From assembly GCA_035513275.1 (NCBI GenBank), contig DATKCJ010000033.1, positions 1-9,997 of the forward strand: DNA of 9,997 nucleotides, written 5' to 3'. The notes beneath the pieces were generated by a model. The model ran no database searches. It saw only the letters and a list, made by a program, of their open reading frames with translations, and had not been told where the DNA came from. The first letter of the stretch is position 1, and each line of letters starts with the position of its first letter. The translations under genes and the position numbers were made by a program. This DNA comes from DATKCJ01 sp035513275. GTDB taxonomy: Bacteria; Verrucomicrobiota; Verrucomicrobiia; Opitutales; Opitutaceae. This document shows positions 1-4,666 of this stretch, one piece after another.

Positions 1-82
1 GCGCCGCCGGTGTCCAACGCCGACCACGCGTATCGCGCCTGTCCCCATTGTCGATGACCTCCGTCGCCGCGATCGTTCCCAT
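1..82 (-). CDS. Start of a small ORF, possibly IS66-type TnpA-like accessory protein (partial)
   Basis: The ATG at 82-80 opens a frame to the window edge with no stop. It encodes 27 residues beginning MGTIAATEVIDNGDRR and ending in a basic RGRRWTPAA stretch. The basic, glycine-arginine start followed by TPAA resembles the leader of small helix-turn-helix accessory proteins of IS66-type elements, but too little is visible for a firm family call. Support comes mainly from context: it lies about 60 bp inside a GTAAGCG-type putative element end and points away from the truncated vsr gene. No convincing ribosome-binding site precedes the ATG. It could also be a chance frame in GC-rich DNA. Confidence 0.3.
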   Translation of the reverse strand, partial: MGTIAATEVIDNGDRRDTRGRRWTPAA

Positions 83-141
83 CCGGCCACTCTAGCCGAG
101 ATCCCGCTCGAACACCACGAGGTGCCCGGTCGGACGCTTAC
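1..141 (-). mobile_element. Terminal part of a probable IS66-family insertion element
   Basis: Read on the minus strand, the segment begins at base 141 with GTAAGCGTCCGACC. IS66-family terminal inverted repeats are known to begin with GTAA, often GTAAGCG. About 60 bp further in, a small ORF starts at base 82 and runs off the window, a spacing that suits the first accessory ORF of such elements. Immediately outside the putative end, from base 143, the plus strand reads as vsr homology (KLPGKPDF), while nothing resembling the Vsr N-terminus is present upstream. The boundary and family are inferred; the other end and the expected 8-bp target duplication (possible sequence GAAGCTGC at 142-149) are outside the window. 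Confidence 0.45.
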
Positions 142-427
142 GAAGCTGCCAGGAAAGCCGGATTTCTCATTCCCCCGGCGAAAGATCGCAGTGTTTGTCG
201 ATGGGTGCTTTTGGCACGGGTGTTCGAAGCATGCGACGTGGCCGAAGACGCGGGCGGCGTTCTGGCTCGCTAAGATCACCGGCAACAAGGCGCGGGATCA
301 CCGCGTAAATCGCGCGCTGCGCGAACGCGGCTGGTCCGTAATTCGTGTCTGGGAGCACGAGCTGAAGAAGAGGGACGAGGCAAAGCTTGTGCGAAGACTG
401 ATGCGGATTTTGGGACGAAGCGCGTGA
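122..427 (+). pseudogene. vsr: Vsr-like very short patch repair endonuclease, N-terminus lost
   Basis: Vsr endonucleases nick DNA beside T:G mismatches created by deamination of 5-methylcytosine, normally next to a Dcm-type methyltransferase. The visible protein carries the core of the family: LPGKPDF with the catalytic Asp, then FVDGCFWHGC with the zinc-binding Cys/His cluster, WPKTRAAFW, the NKARD segment, and the C-terminal GWSVIRVWEHEL. The first position of the usual HGCFWH is Asp here, a variant I recall in many family members. Intact Vsr proteins are roughly 130-155 residues; this frame has 101 from a GTG at 122, and only residues from about base 143 are Vsr-like. The missing N-terminal part normally holds the RSKNTKPE-type motif and a catalytic Glu. 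The frame stays open up to base 2 but encodes unrelated sequence, which fits insertion of an element at about base 141. No cytosine methyltransferase is visible. The product is probably inactive. Confidence 0.75.
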
Positions 428-508
428 ACTGCGCGTTGTTCTGCGCCTCCCGCATTGCTTGCGCCCGAAAGTAGTCAGTCTCGCGACCTGACCAGATCGC
501 CTTGGCAC

Positions 509-536
509 TTGGAATCCTGACTGCACGTGCTATGTT
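509..536 (+). promoter_or_regulatory. Leaderless promoter of the DUF433/DUF5615 module
   Basis: TTGGAA (509-514), a 16-bp spacer and TATGTT (531-536) form a sigma-70-type promoter with an extended -10 (TGC at 528-530). The ATG at 543 follows the -10 box by only 6 bp, so transcription should begin at or beside the start codon and the mRNA would have no leader. The spacer ends in an 8-bp palindrome GCACGTGC (523-530), a possible repressor site. The same geometry recurs at 1441-1468 and 3157-3184. Confidence 0.6.
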
Positions 537-542
537 CCCGCC

Positions 543-767
543 ATGGCAGACCGCATCACCATCGCTCCGGACATCTGCAACGGCCGGCCAGTCGTCCGTG
601 ACACTCGTATCACCGTGCAGACCGTGCTCGAATTCCTCGCCGCGGGTGATTCGGTGGAAGATGTGCTTGCCGAGTATCCTGCCCTGACCCGCGACGACGT
701 GAAGGCATGCCTCGACTATGCTTCGCGGCTGATGGCCAACCACTACACGGTTCTGCCGGTGGGATGA
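543..767 (+). CDS. DUF433 family antitoxin
   Basis: This 74-residue protein is nearly all one DUF433 domain. It shows the family signature in order: CNGRPVVRDTRI (about residues 12-23), a VQTVLEFLAAGDSVEDVLAEYP helix pair, and LTRDDVKACLDYA. DUF433 proteins form winged-helix-like DNA-binding folds and are commonly encoded just upstream of DUF5615 PIN-like proteins, where they are thought to act as antitoxins. That arrangement is present here: the stop codon overlaps the ATG of the next gene in ATGA, predicting translational coupling. The start at 543 has no Shine-Dalgarno but sits 6 bp after a TATGTT -10 box, so a leaderless transcript is likely. Autoregulation by the protein or the complex is typical of such modules but is inference here. 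Confidence 0.85.
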   Translation: MADRITIAPDICNGRPVVRDTRITVQTVLEFLAAGDSVEDVLAEYPALTRDDVKACLDYASRLMANHYTVLPVG

Positions 768-1105
768 AGGGATACATCTTCGATCAGAACGTTCCGGCCC
801 GCCTGAGTTTTGTCCCGGCACTGCCCGTCAGTTTCGTCACTGCTCTAGGCAAGAACCCGACTGACAGCGAAGTCTGGGAACACGCCCGAAAAGAGGCGCT
901 GGTCATTGTGTCGAAGGACACCGACTTTTCCGACCGCATCATCCTTAACACTCCGCCGCCTTGGGTGGTGCACCTGCGATTCGGCAACTTGCGCCGCCGG
1001 GAATACCATGCCCTCCTGGCCAAGGCATGGCCACAGGTCGAGACGCTGCTGAAGTCTCACAAGCTGGTGAATGTTTACATCGATCGAGTCGAAGGCATCA
1101 GCTAG
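764..1105 (+). CDS. DUF5615 PIN-like protein, probable toxin
   Basis: The ATG at 764 overlaps the antitoxin stop by 4 bp, giving 113 residues; I prefer it to the longer in-frame start at 707 because homology begins at MKGYIFDQNVP. This is the DUF5615 (Mut7-C-like) PIN fold: an N-terminal strand with the first acidic residue (FDQN, Asp7), a TDSEVWEHARKEALVIVSKDTDF core with Asp34, Asp52 and Asp54, and a C-terminal helix. PIN-type folds bind metal through clustered acidic residues and usually cleave RNA. Activity of DUF5615 proteins as ribonuclease toxins is generally inferred from pairing with DUF433, not shown here. A 20-bp perfect palindrome starts directly after the stop codon. Confidence 0.85.
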   Translation: MKGYIFDQNVPARLSFVPALPVSFVTALGKNPTDSEVWEHARKEALVIVSKDTDFSDRIILNTPPPWVVHLRFGNLRRREYHALLAKAWPQVETLLKSHKLVNVYIDRVEGIS

Positions 1106-1185
1106 GCACGAGCCGCGGCTCGTGCGGAGACTCATGAAGGCCTTGGCCACATAAGTCTCAACAGGGCGCTTAGGGACAAGCGCCC
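1106..1185. repeat. Cluster of three REP-like hairpins
   Basis: Three inverted repeats follow the DUF5615 stop codon. The first is a perfect 20-bp palindrome (arms GCACGAGCCG and CGGCTCGTGC, 1106-1125). The second has arms GAGACTCATG (1127-1136) and CATAAGTCTC (1150-1159), pairing at 9 of 10 positions around an inner GGCC-TT-GGCC. The third pairs GGGCGCTT (1164-1171) with AAGCGCCC (1178-1185) around a 6-nt loop. There is no T-tract, so a classical intrinsic terminator is not supported, although the first hairpin could still stop or stabilise the toxin transcript. The GTAGGG-edged third hairpin (read on the minus strand) resembles the element at 7881-7941. Confidence 0.65.
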
Positions 1186-1440
1186 CTACCTCGGATTCCG
1201 TGTGTTCCGTGGGCAACAATGCTGCGCAGGATTCTCTGTGTCTCCGTGCCTTTGTGGTGAATCTTGTTTTCCGGGCACTGTCTTCTTGTCACAGAGGACA
1301 CGGAGCCCAAAGGGAGTTCACGGAGGCTGTTGAATTGCTCCGTGCATTCGGCTTGGACCCCGTTCTTCCCGCGTCCTCTGTGTCGGATTCTCCTCCCCGG
1401 TTCCGAGTGCTACGTGGTGAAATCCTCCCAAAACTCCCAC
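1186..1440. repeat. Gene-free spacer with CACAGAG-type inverted repeat
   Basis: Together with the preceding hairpins this fills the gap to the next gene. It contains CTCTGTGTCTCCGTGCC followed by TTTGTGGTGA (1234-1260), which is roughly the inverse of TCACAGAGGACACGGAGCCC and the following AAAGG (1288-1313), with further TCACGGAGG (1318-1326) and CCTCTGTGT (1375-1383) units. The imperfect arms could fold into a long hairpin. Repeats of this wording recur at 3873-3960 and 8592-8699. The open frames across it are low-complexity translations of the repeat, not genes. Confidence 0.6.
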
Positions 1441-1468
1441 TTGCCCGACCCCGCTTCCCCGCTATGTT
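1441..1468 (+). promoter_or_regulatory. Leaderless promoter of the orphan antitoxin gene
   Basis: TTGCCC (1441-1446), a 16-bp spacer and TATGTT (1463-1468) precede the ATG at 1475 by 6 bp. The -10 box, the spacer length and the distance to the ATG are identical to those of the promoter at 509-536. The -35 hexamer is a weaker match to consensus. Confidence 0.55.
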
Positions 1469-1474
1469 TCCGAC

Positions 1475-1666
1475 ATGAGCAACCGCGAACTTGCGATCGA
1501 GATCGTGCAGCAGCTCCCTCCCGACACTCCGCTCATGGATATCGCCCGGGAAATCGCACTGCGCGCCGGGATCGAAACTGCTCGCGCCCAAGCCAGCCGT
1601 GGTGAAGGCCAGCCTGTCGAGCAAGTCCGCAAGCTCGTGGACGCATGGTCTTCCCCGTCATCCTGA
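1475..1666 (+). CDS. Small antitoxin-like protein of a broken ParE/RelE module
   Basis: This 63-residue, helix-rich, acidic protein has a middle section IAREIALRAGIETARAQASRGEG and a C-terminal QPVEQVRKLVDAW. This matches the layout of small antitoxins that precede ParE/RelE toxins, where a REI-type helix is followed by a GRGEG-like turn and a short helix ending in a tryptophan. I do not recognise the exact subfamily. The start at 1475 is supported by a TATGTT -10 box 6 bp upstream. Its 3' end overlaps by 22 bp the start codon (1645) of a frame that reads like a ParE N-terminus but stops after 15 codons. The gene therefore appears to be an antitoxin left without its toxin. A stand-alone regulator is the main alternative. 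Confidence 0.6.
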   Translation: MSNRELAIEIVQQLPPDTPLMDIAREIALRAGIETARAQASRGEGQPVEQVRKLVDAWSSPSS

Positions 1667-1692
1667 CCCCACAGGCGATCGAGGACTGCTGA
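1645..1692 (+). pseudogene. N-terminal stub of a ParE/RelE-family toxin
   Basis: From the ATG at 1645 the frame reads MVFPVILTPQAIEDC and then stops at 1690-1692. The xxVxLTPxAxxDL opening is the usual first strand and start of helix 1 of ParE/RelE toxins, which are normally 90-105 residues long. The start overlaps the antitoxin gene by 22 bp, as in intact modules. No continuation is seen in any frame: 24 bp later comes the 3' end of the convergent membrane-protein gene. The toxin body was probably deleted. Only about 14 residues support the call. Confidence 0.5.
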
Positions 1693-1716
1693 TGTGCCGG
1701 GGCGGCGAGGCAACTT

Positions 1717-2436
1717 TCAGCCGCCAATGATCGCGACGAGTATCTGGCGCCATGCGTCCGTGCGGGAAAGGATCTCGGCGCCGACGAAGGCTGCCATCAT
1801 CAGCGCGGAGCCGAGGGCCAGTGGGCGGTCGAGCTTTCGCGTGGCGGCGAGGCGCACCGCAACAAACAGCACCATGAGCGTGAAGACAGGACCGAAGAAC
1901 GCCGTCCGCGAATCCGGACCGCCATACAGATTGAAGAGAAACGGAATGCGCGTCGTGGCCCCGATCAGCAGGCTCAAGCCCGCGAGGAGCATCATCGGCC
2001 GGTGCACCGAGGGCCGCTTGCGCGCGAACAGCCCCACCGAGAGGAACACGGCGAAGGCCGCGATCTCGACGAGCATCACGAGCAGGAAGTCGGTGTAGTT
2101 CATCCCGAAAAAGACGAAGCCCGTGTTGAGCGCCACGGAGCGTATCGCGACCGGGACTCCGCTGATGACAATGACCAGCCCGAGCACCACCCCGCTCCAG
2201 CCGAGCTTCATGTGAAGCTGACGGTTGCGCGACGCGATCAGCACCGACTGCACGAAGAAGAGCACATACCACAGCGTGACCGCCACCCCGTGCGTGATCA
2301 CCACACCGCGGATCGCCGGGGTGATCTGCCCGCCGCCAAATCCCGTGCCCTTGGTGAAGAACGCGAAGAAACCGGCGAACGTGAGCAACAGCATGATCGC
2401 CGCGGCAGCGGAGTAGAAGTAGCGGTCGAATTTCAT
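1717..2436 (-). CDS. Integral membrane protein with seven predicted segments, function unknown
   Basis: The 239-residue protein is strongly hydrophobic, with about seven membrane segments near residues 8-28, 44-68, 80-98, 115-138, 147-165, 179-197 and 206-223. Histidines sit at His49 in segment 2 (ITHGVAVTLWYVLFF), His75 just before segment 3 (RQLHMKLGW) and His145 before segment 5 (SVHRPMML). This spacing recalls families such as DUF2306 or cytochrome b561-like proteins, where such residues may bind haem or metal, but I cannot assign a family with certainty. No signal peptide separate from segment 1 is visible. There is no Shine-Dalgarno before the ATG at 2436-2434. It converges on the broken toxin module and has no operon partner. 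Start and stop are clear; function is unknown. Confidence 0.75.
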   Translation of the reverse strand: MKFDRYFYSAAAAIMLLLTFAGFFAFFTKGTGFGGGQITPAIRGVVITHGVAVTLWYVLFFVQSVLIASRNRQLHMKLGWSGVVLGLVIVISGVPVAIRSVALNTGFVFFGMNYTDFLLVMLVEIAAFAVFLSVGLFARKRPSVHRPMMLLAGLSLLIGATTRIPFLFNLYGGPDSRTAFFGPVFTLMVLFVAVRLAATRKLDRPLALGSALMMAAFVGAEILSRTDAWRQILVAIIGG

Positions 2437-2877
2437 GGGGATGCAGGGAGTGCCCCCGAAGTTGCAGCCGCGCCGCGAATTGTCATGCGTTAATCGCCGG
2501 ACACGATGGCTCCCTGAACTTCGTGCCCTTCGCGTCCTTCGTGTAAGTCAACTCCAGGTGCTGGCGGAGGAGATCCTTGCCGTGGTCGTTTCCGTTCGGA
2601 GTGCGGATGATCACGTGGATGTGATCGCGGGTGCCCTTCGTGTAGAAACCATCCTGATTCCCGTTCGTGCGTTCGTGCAATTCGTGTCGAACCCAGTCCG
2701 GTCTCAACCTTCGAATCCTCGGTCTCCTTCGTGTAGAAATCCTCCGGCTTCCTTGTGTTTCGTCTCTTCTGCTGCCGACGAATTCCCCGGATACGGGTTA
2801 GAACCCATGGAGCGAGCTGCCTCTTCTGCATAGACTCAGGTTTCCCCACGCCTCGTAACCTCAAATACCTCCATCCA
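2437..2877. repeat. Gene-free 440-bp spacer rich in CTTCGTGT repeats
   Basis: Between 2520 and 2765 the plus strand contains repeated short units: CCCTTCGCGTCCTTCGTGTAAG (the last 14 bases matter, at 2528-2549), CCTTCGTGTAGAAA (2634-2648 and 2725-2738, with minor differences), TTCGTGCGTTCGTGCAATTC (2664-2683) and CCTTGTGTTTCGTCTC (2751-2766). On the minus strand the unit reads TTCTACACGAAGG. Frames crossing it translate to YTKGT/YTKDAKGTKF-like runs, a signature of the repeat and not of a protein family. An 18-bp unit (2677-2694) is repeated exactly at 4010-4027. A promoter for the CsbD-like gene may lie at the right end, but no clear hexamers are seen. Confidence 0.55.
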
Positions 2878-3057
2878 ATGAAATCCAGCACGAAGAACAG
2901 AGCCGCCGGCAACGCCAAGGTCGCATCCGGCAAGGTCAAGGAAACCACCGGCAAAGTGGTCGGCAACCGCCGCCTCGAAGCGGACGGCAGGTCGGACCAG
3001 GCCGAAGGCAAGGTTCAGAAAAAGTTCGGCCAGGTCGAACGGGTGTTCGACAAGTAG
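2878..3057 (+). CDS. CsbD-like small stress protein
   Basis: This 59-residue, lysine-rich soluble protein matches the CsbD family. It has the N-terminal AAGNAKVASGKVKETTGKVVGN, corresponding to the family's GNWKQLKGKVKEKWGKLT, and a second helical half, AEGKVQKKFGQVE. CsbD proteins are abundant general-stress proteins (sigma-B dependent in Bacillus subtilis) whose molecular role is not settled. The length is typical. The ATG at 2878 was chosen because it gives exactly the family length; the longer frame starting at 2755 runs into repeat DNA. No Shine-Dalgarno is present. The gene stands alone, with repeats upstream and a toxin-antitoxin pair 130 bp downstream. Confidence 0.88.
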   Translation: MKSSTKNRAAGNAKVASGKVKETTGKVVGNRRLEADGRSDQAEGKVQKKFGQVERVFDK

Positions 3058-3156
3058 GCGATTCCTTCTTCGCGCCTCTTCGCGCCATTCGCGGTTGAGC
3101 TTCCGCTCACGCCGCGGCCTTGGTTGCAAGCCTCCCGGTCGGGTCGGAAAGTGACG

Positions 3157-3184
3157 TTGACTGTCATACGTAGAGGGCTAGGTT
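3157..3184 (+). promoter_or_regulatory. Leaderless promoter of the DUF6364/PIN module
   Basis: TTGACT (3157-3162), a 16-bp spacer and TAGGTT (3179-3184) lie 6 bp before the ATG at 3191. This is the best -35 of the three toxin-antitoxin promoters in the window, with the same spacing as the other two. The -10 box lies inside an inverted repeat. Confidence 0.6.
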
Positions 3185-3194
3185 CTACGTATGA
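3164..3194. promoter_or_regulatory. Operator-like 11-bp inverted repeat over the -10 box and start codon
   Basis: TCATACGTAGA (3164-3174) and its exact reverse complement TCTACGTATGA (3184-3194) are separated by 9 bp. The arms enclose most of the -10 box and the right arm includes the ATG. Each arm contains the palindrome TACGTA, with centres 19 bp apart, about two helical turns, which suits two antitoxin dimers binding on one DNA face. Autorepression by the antitoxin or toxin-antitoxin complex is the obvious role, by analogy with VapBC-type modules. Confidence 0.65.
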
Positions 3195-3433
3195 AGACCA
3201 AGCTCACGCTCTCGGTCAGCGCCAAGTCCGTCCAGAAGGCCAAGGCGGTCGCCAGGCGCCGGGGTGTGCCCCTGTCCCGCCTTGTGGAAGAGCATTTCGA
3301 CCGGCTGGCCTCCTCTGATGTGCGGAAGGACAGCGATGCGTTCTTCGCCCGCTGGCAGGGAGCGTTCAAGATCAACCCCGCCGCACTCAAAGACGAGCGC
3401 GTCGCCGCGATCATGGCCAAGCATGTGCGGTGA
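3191..3433 (+). CDS. DUF6364-like antitoxin of a VapBC-type module
   Basis: The 80-residue protein opens with MKTKLTLSVSAKSVQKAKAVARRRGVPLSRLVEEHF. This is the ribbon-helix-helix-like pattern of DUF6364 antitoxins: a short beta strand (KLTLSV), a helix with KAKAVA, a turn with RGVPLSRLV, and a second helix. The C-terminal half (SDAFFARWQGAFKINPAALKDERVAAIMAKHVR) should wrap and inhibit the toxin. Its stop codon overlaps the GTG start of the PIN gene by 4 bp (GTGA), predicting translational coupling. The start at 3191 fits a promoter whose -10 box ends 6 bp upstream, and the start region lies inside an 11-bp inverted repeat that the protein may bind. The protein is basic, fitting DNA binding. 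Confidence 0.85.
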   Translation: MKTKLTLSVSAKSVQKAKAVARRRGVPLSRLVEEHFDRLASSDVRKDSDAFFARWQGAFKINPAALKDERVAAIMAKHVR

Positions 3434-3846
3434 AGGCTTTGTTCGACACCAACATCGTCCTCGACGTGACGTTGGATCGCCCCCAACTGGCGGCCTCGAG
3501 TCGCGCCGCTCTTACCTGGGGATTTGAGCATCCAGGTCAGGGCTGCCTTGCCTGGCATTCGGTTGCGACCCTCGCTTTCTTCCTTGGCAAGCACGGACGC
3601 AGTTCAGAGGTGCGACCGTTGGTCGGTGAACTTGTCGCCCGACTCGACATTGCCGGCGGTTCCGACCGCGAGCTACTGCGGGCCGTGGAGTTGCCCGTGG
3701 CAGACTTTGAGGACGCGATGGTCGTCGCCCTTGCCGAAAGCGCCGGCGCGACCCATATCGTCACCCGAAACACAGCCGACTTCCGCCATTCTCCAGTCAA
3801 GGCTCTGACTCCCGAAGCTTTTCTACGCCTGCTCGCCAGGGTGTAG
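3430..3846 (+). CDS. PIN-domain ribonuclease toxin (VapC-like)
   Basis: This 138-residue protein is a single PIN domain. It has LFDTNIVLD at the N-terminus (Asp6, Asp12), ELPVADFEDAMVVALAESAG with Asp95, and the late signature IVTRNTADF with Asp117. PIN toxins of this kind use an acidic metal-binding cluster to cleave RNA. The middle Glu found in classical VapC is not obvious: the corresponding stretch reads AWHSVATLAFFL. As I recall, the subfamily paired with DUF6364 antitoxins has a Thr/Ser-rich segment there, so this need not mean loss of activity. The GTG start at 3430 overlaps the antitoxin stop. No terminator follows; CACAGAG repeats begin about 27 bp after the stop. Confidence 0.87.
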   Translation: MKALFDTNIVLDVTLDRPQLAASSRAALTWGFEHPGQGCLAWHSVATLAFFLGKHGRSSEVRPLVGELVARLDIAGGSDRELLRAVELPVADFEDAMVVALAESAGATHIVTRNTADFRHSPVKALTPEAFLRLLARV

Positions 3847-3872
3847 CACGTTCGGATCCCCGCGATCTTCTC

Positions 3873-3961
3873 GTCACAGAGGTCATGCAAGCCTCACAGA
3901 GTTCGCTGAGGAAGGAAATCCCTCTGTGCACTCGGCTCGAAGCTGTGTGATCTCTGTGTCT
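3873..3961. repeat. CACAGAG-type inverted repeat in the spacer
   Basis: The plus strand has GTCACAGAGG (3873-3882), CCTCACAGAGTTC (3892-3904), and then CCTCTGTGCA (3921-3930) and ATCTCTGTGTCTC (3950-3962). The first two units are inverse to the last two, so the segment can fold into an imperfect hairpin. It lies between the convergent PIN toxin gene and the terminator of the first EF-hand gene. No gene or promoter is seen in 3847-4059. Confidence 0.55.
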
Positions 3962-4059
3962 CAAAATCCGTTCCTTTGGTGCTACATTTGCCGCGCCAGG
4001 CTCATTCAAGCAATTCGTGTCGAACCCTGGCGCTGGTTCTTCTCTCCGCTCTGACCACG

Positions 4060-4091
4060 AAAAAGCCCGCGGCTCATGCGAGTCGCGGGCT
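4060..4091 (-). terminator. Rho-independent terminator of the first EF-hand gene
   Basis: Read on the minus strand, AGCCCGCGACT and AGCCGCGGGCT form a GC-rich stem with one mismatch, extended by a C-G pair around a 4-nt loop, followed by five T residues. It lies 26 bp after the stop codon at 4118. The stem is almost identical to the one at 7130-7161. Confidence 0.85.
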
Positions 4092-4117
4092 GGAGAATCA
4101 GACGAAATACGAAGCGA

Positions 4118-4666
4118 TTAGTGCTTCATCATTCCGCCGGCTGTGCACTCTTCGAGGGTCAGCGCGTCGTCTTTGTTCGTGTCCGCTTTCGTGAACGTCG
4201 CGTTGGCGGCTGCGAGGTGCTCGTCCGCACTCAACTGGCCGTCGTTGTTGGTGTCGCCCTTCTTGATGATCTCCTCGGAGGACATCATGGGCTTCGGTGT
4301 GGCGGAGGCGACGACGACCGTGTCAGTCTTCGCGGACGCCCCGGCCTTTGCGGGAGTTGCTGCCGTGCCTGTCCTCGCGGAATCGACTTCAATCGCCGCG
4401 GTGTCGACTTTCATCTTCCCGTGCGCGGCGGTCATTTCGGCGGCGCTGACTTTGCCGTCTTTGTTGGTGTCCATGCTGGCGAACATCAGCTTGGCGCTGG
4501 CCGTGTGCTCCACGCGCGTGACTTTGCCGTCACCGTTGGAATCCATCTTCTTGAACATGGCTTCGTGCGATTTCTTGTCGGTGTTCCCGGCAATGGCGAG
4601 AGGCATCGCGACGAGCGCGAGGCCGAGGGTGAGGATCAGGGAGGACGTTTTCTTGTGAGCAGTCAT
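4118..4666 (-). CDS. Secreted four-EF-hand calcium-binding protein (copy 1)
   Basis: The 182-residue protein starts at the ATG at 4666, which directly precedes a signal peptide (MTAHKKTSSLILTLGLALVAMPLAIA, cleavage near residue 26). Longer in-frame starts add sequence without a signal. Four EF-hand loops follow: residues 42-53 (DSNGDGKVTRVE), 66-77 (DTNKDGKVSAAE), 138-149 (DTNNDGQLSADE) and 162-173 (DTNKDDALTLEE). In the last loop the usual Gly at position 6 is Asp. A 60-residue Ala/Thr/Ser/Val-rich linker separates the two EF pairs. The product should be exported and bind Ca2+, perhaps as a buffer or calcium-dependent surface protein; its partner is unknown. It is a paralogue of the gene at 7187-7693 and has a strong terminator of its own. 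Confidence 0.88.
   Translation of the reverse strand: MTAHKKTSSLILTLGLALVAMPLAIAGNTDKKSHEAMFKKMDSNGDGKVTRVEHTASAKLMFASMDTNKDGKVSAAEMTAAHGKMKVDTAAIEVDSARTGTAATPAKAGASAKTDTVVVASATPKPMMSSEEIIKKGDTNNDGQLSADEHLAAANATFTKADTNKDDALTLEECTAGGMMKH

Noticed and set aside
502..536. TTGGCA at 502-507 as -35 for the DUF433 promoter
   Set aside because: It would leave 23 bp to the TATGTT box, too long for a normal sigma-70 promoter. TTGGAA at 509-514 gives 16 bp, matching the other two modules.
707..763. Upstream in-frame extension of the DUF5615 gene
   Set aside because: The extra 19 residues lie inside the antitoxin gene in another frame and precede the family's first strand. The ATG at 764, overlapping the antitoxin stop, is the better start.
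1200..1624. Plus- and minus-strand open frames across the CACAGAG spacer
   Set aside because: The frames overlap repeats, lack family motifs, and partly shadow the antitoxin gene at 1475.
2483..3011. Minus-strand frames of 74 and 173 codons in the 2437-2877 spacer
   Set aside because: Their residues such as YTKGT and TKDAKGTKF come from CTTCGTGT repeat units, and the longer one also covers the CsbD-like gene in antisense.
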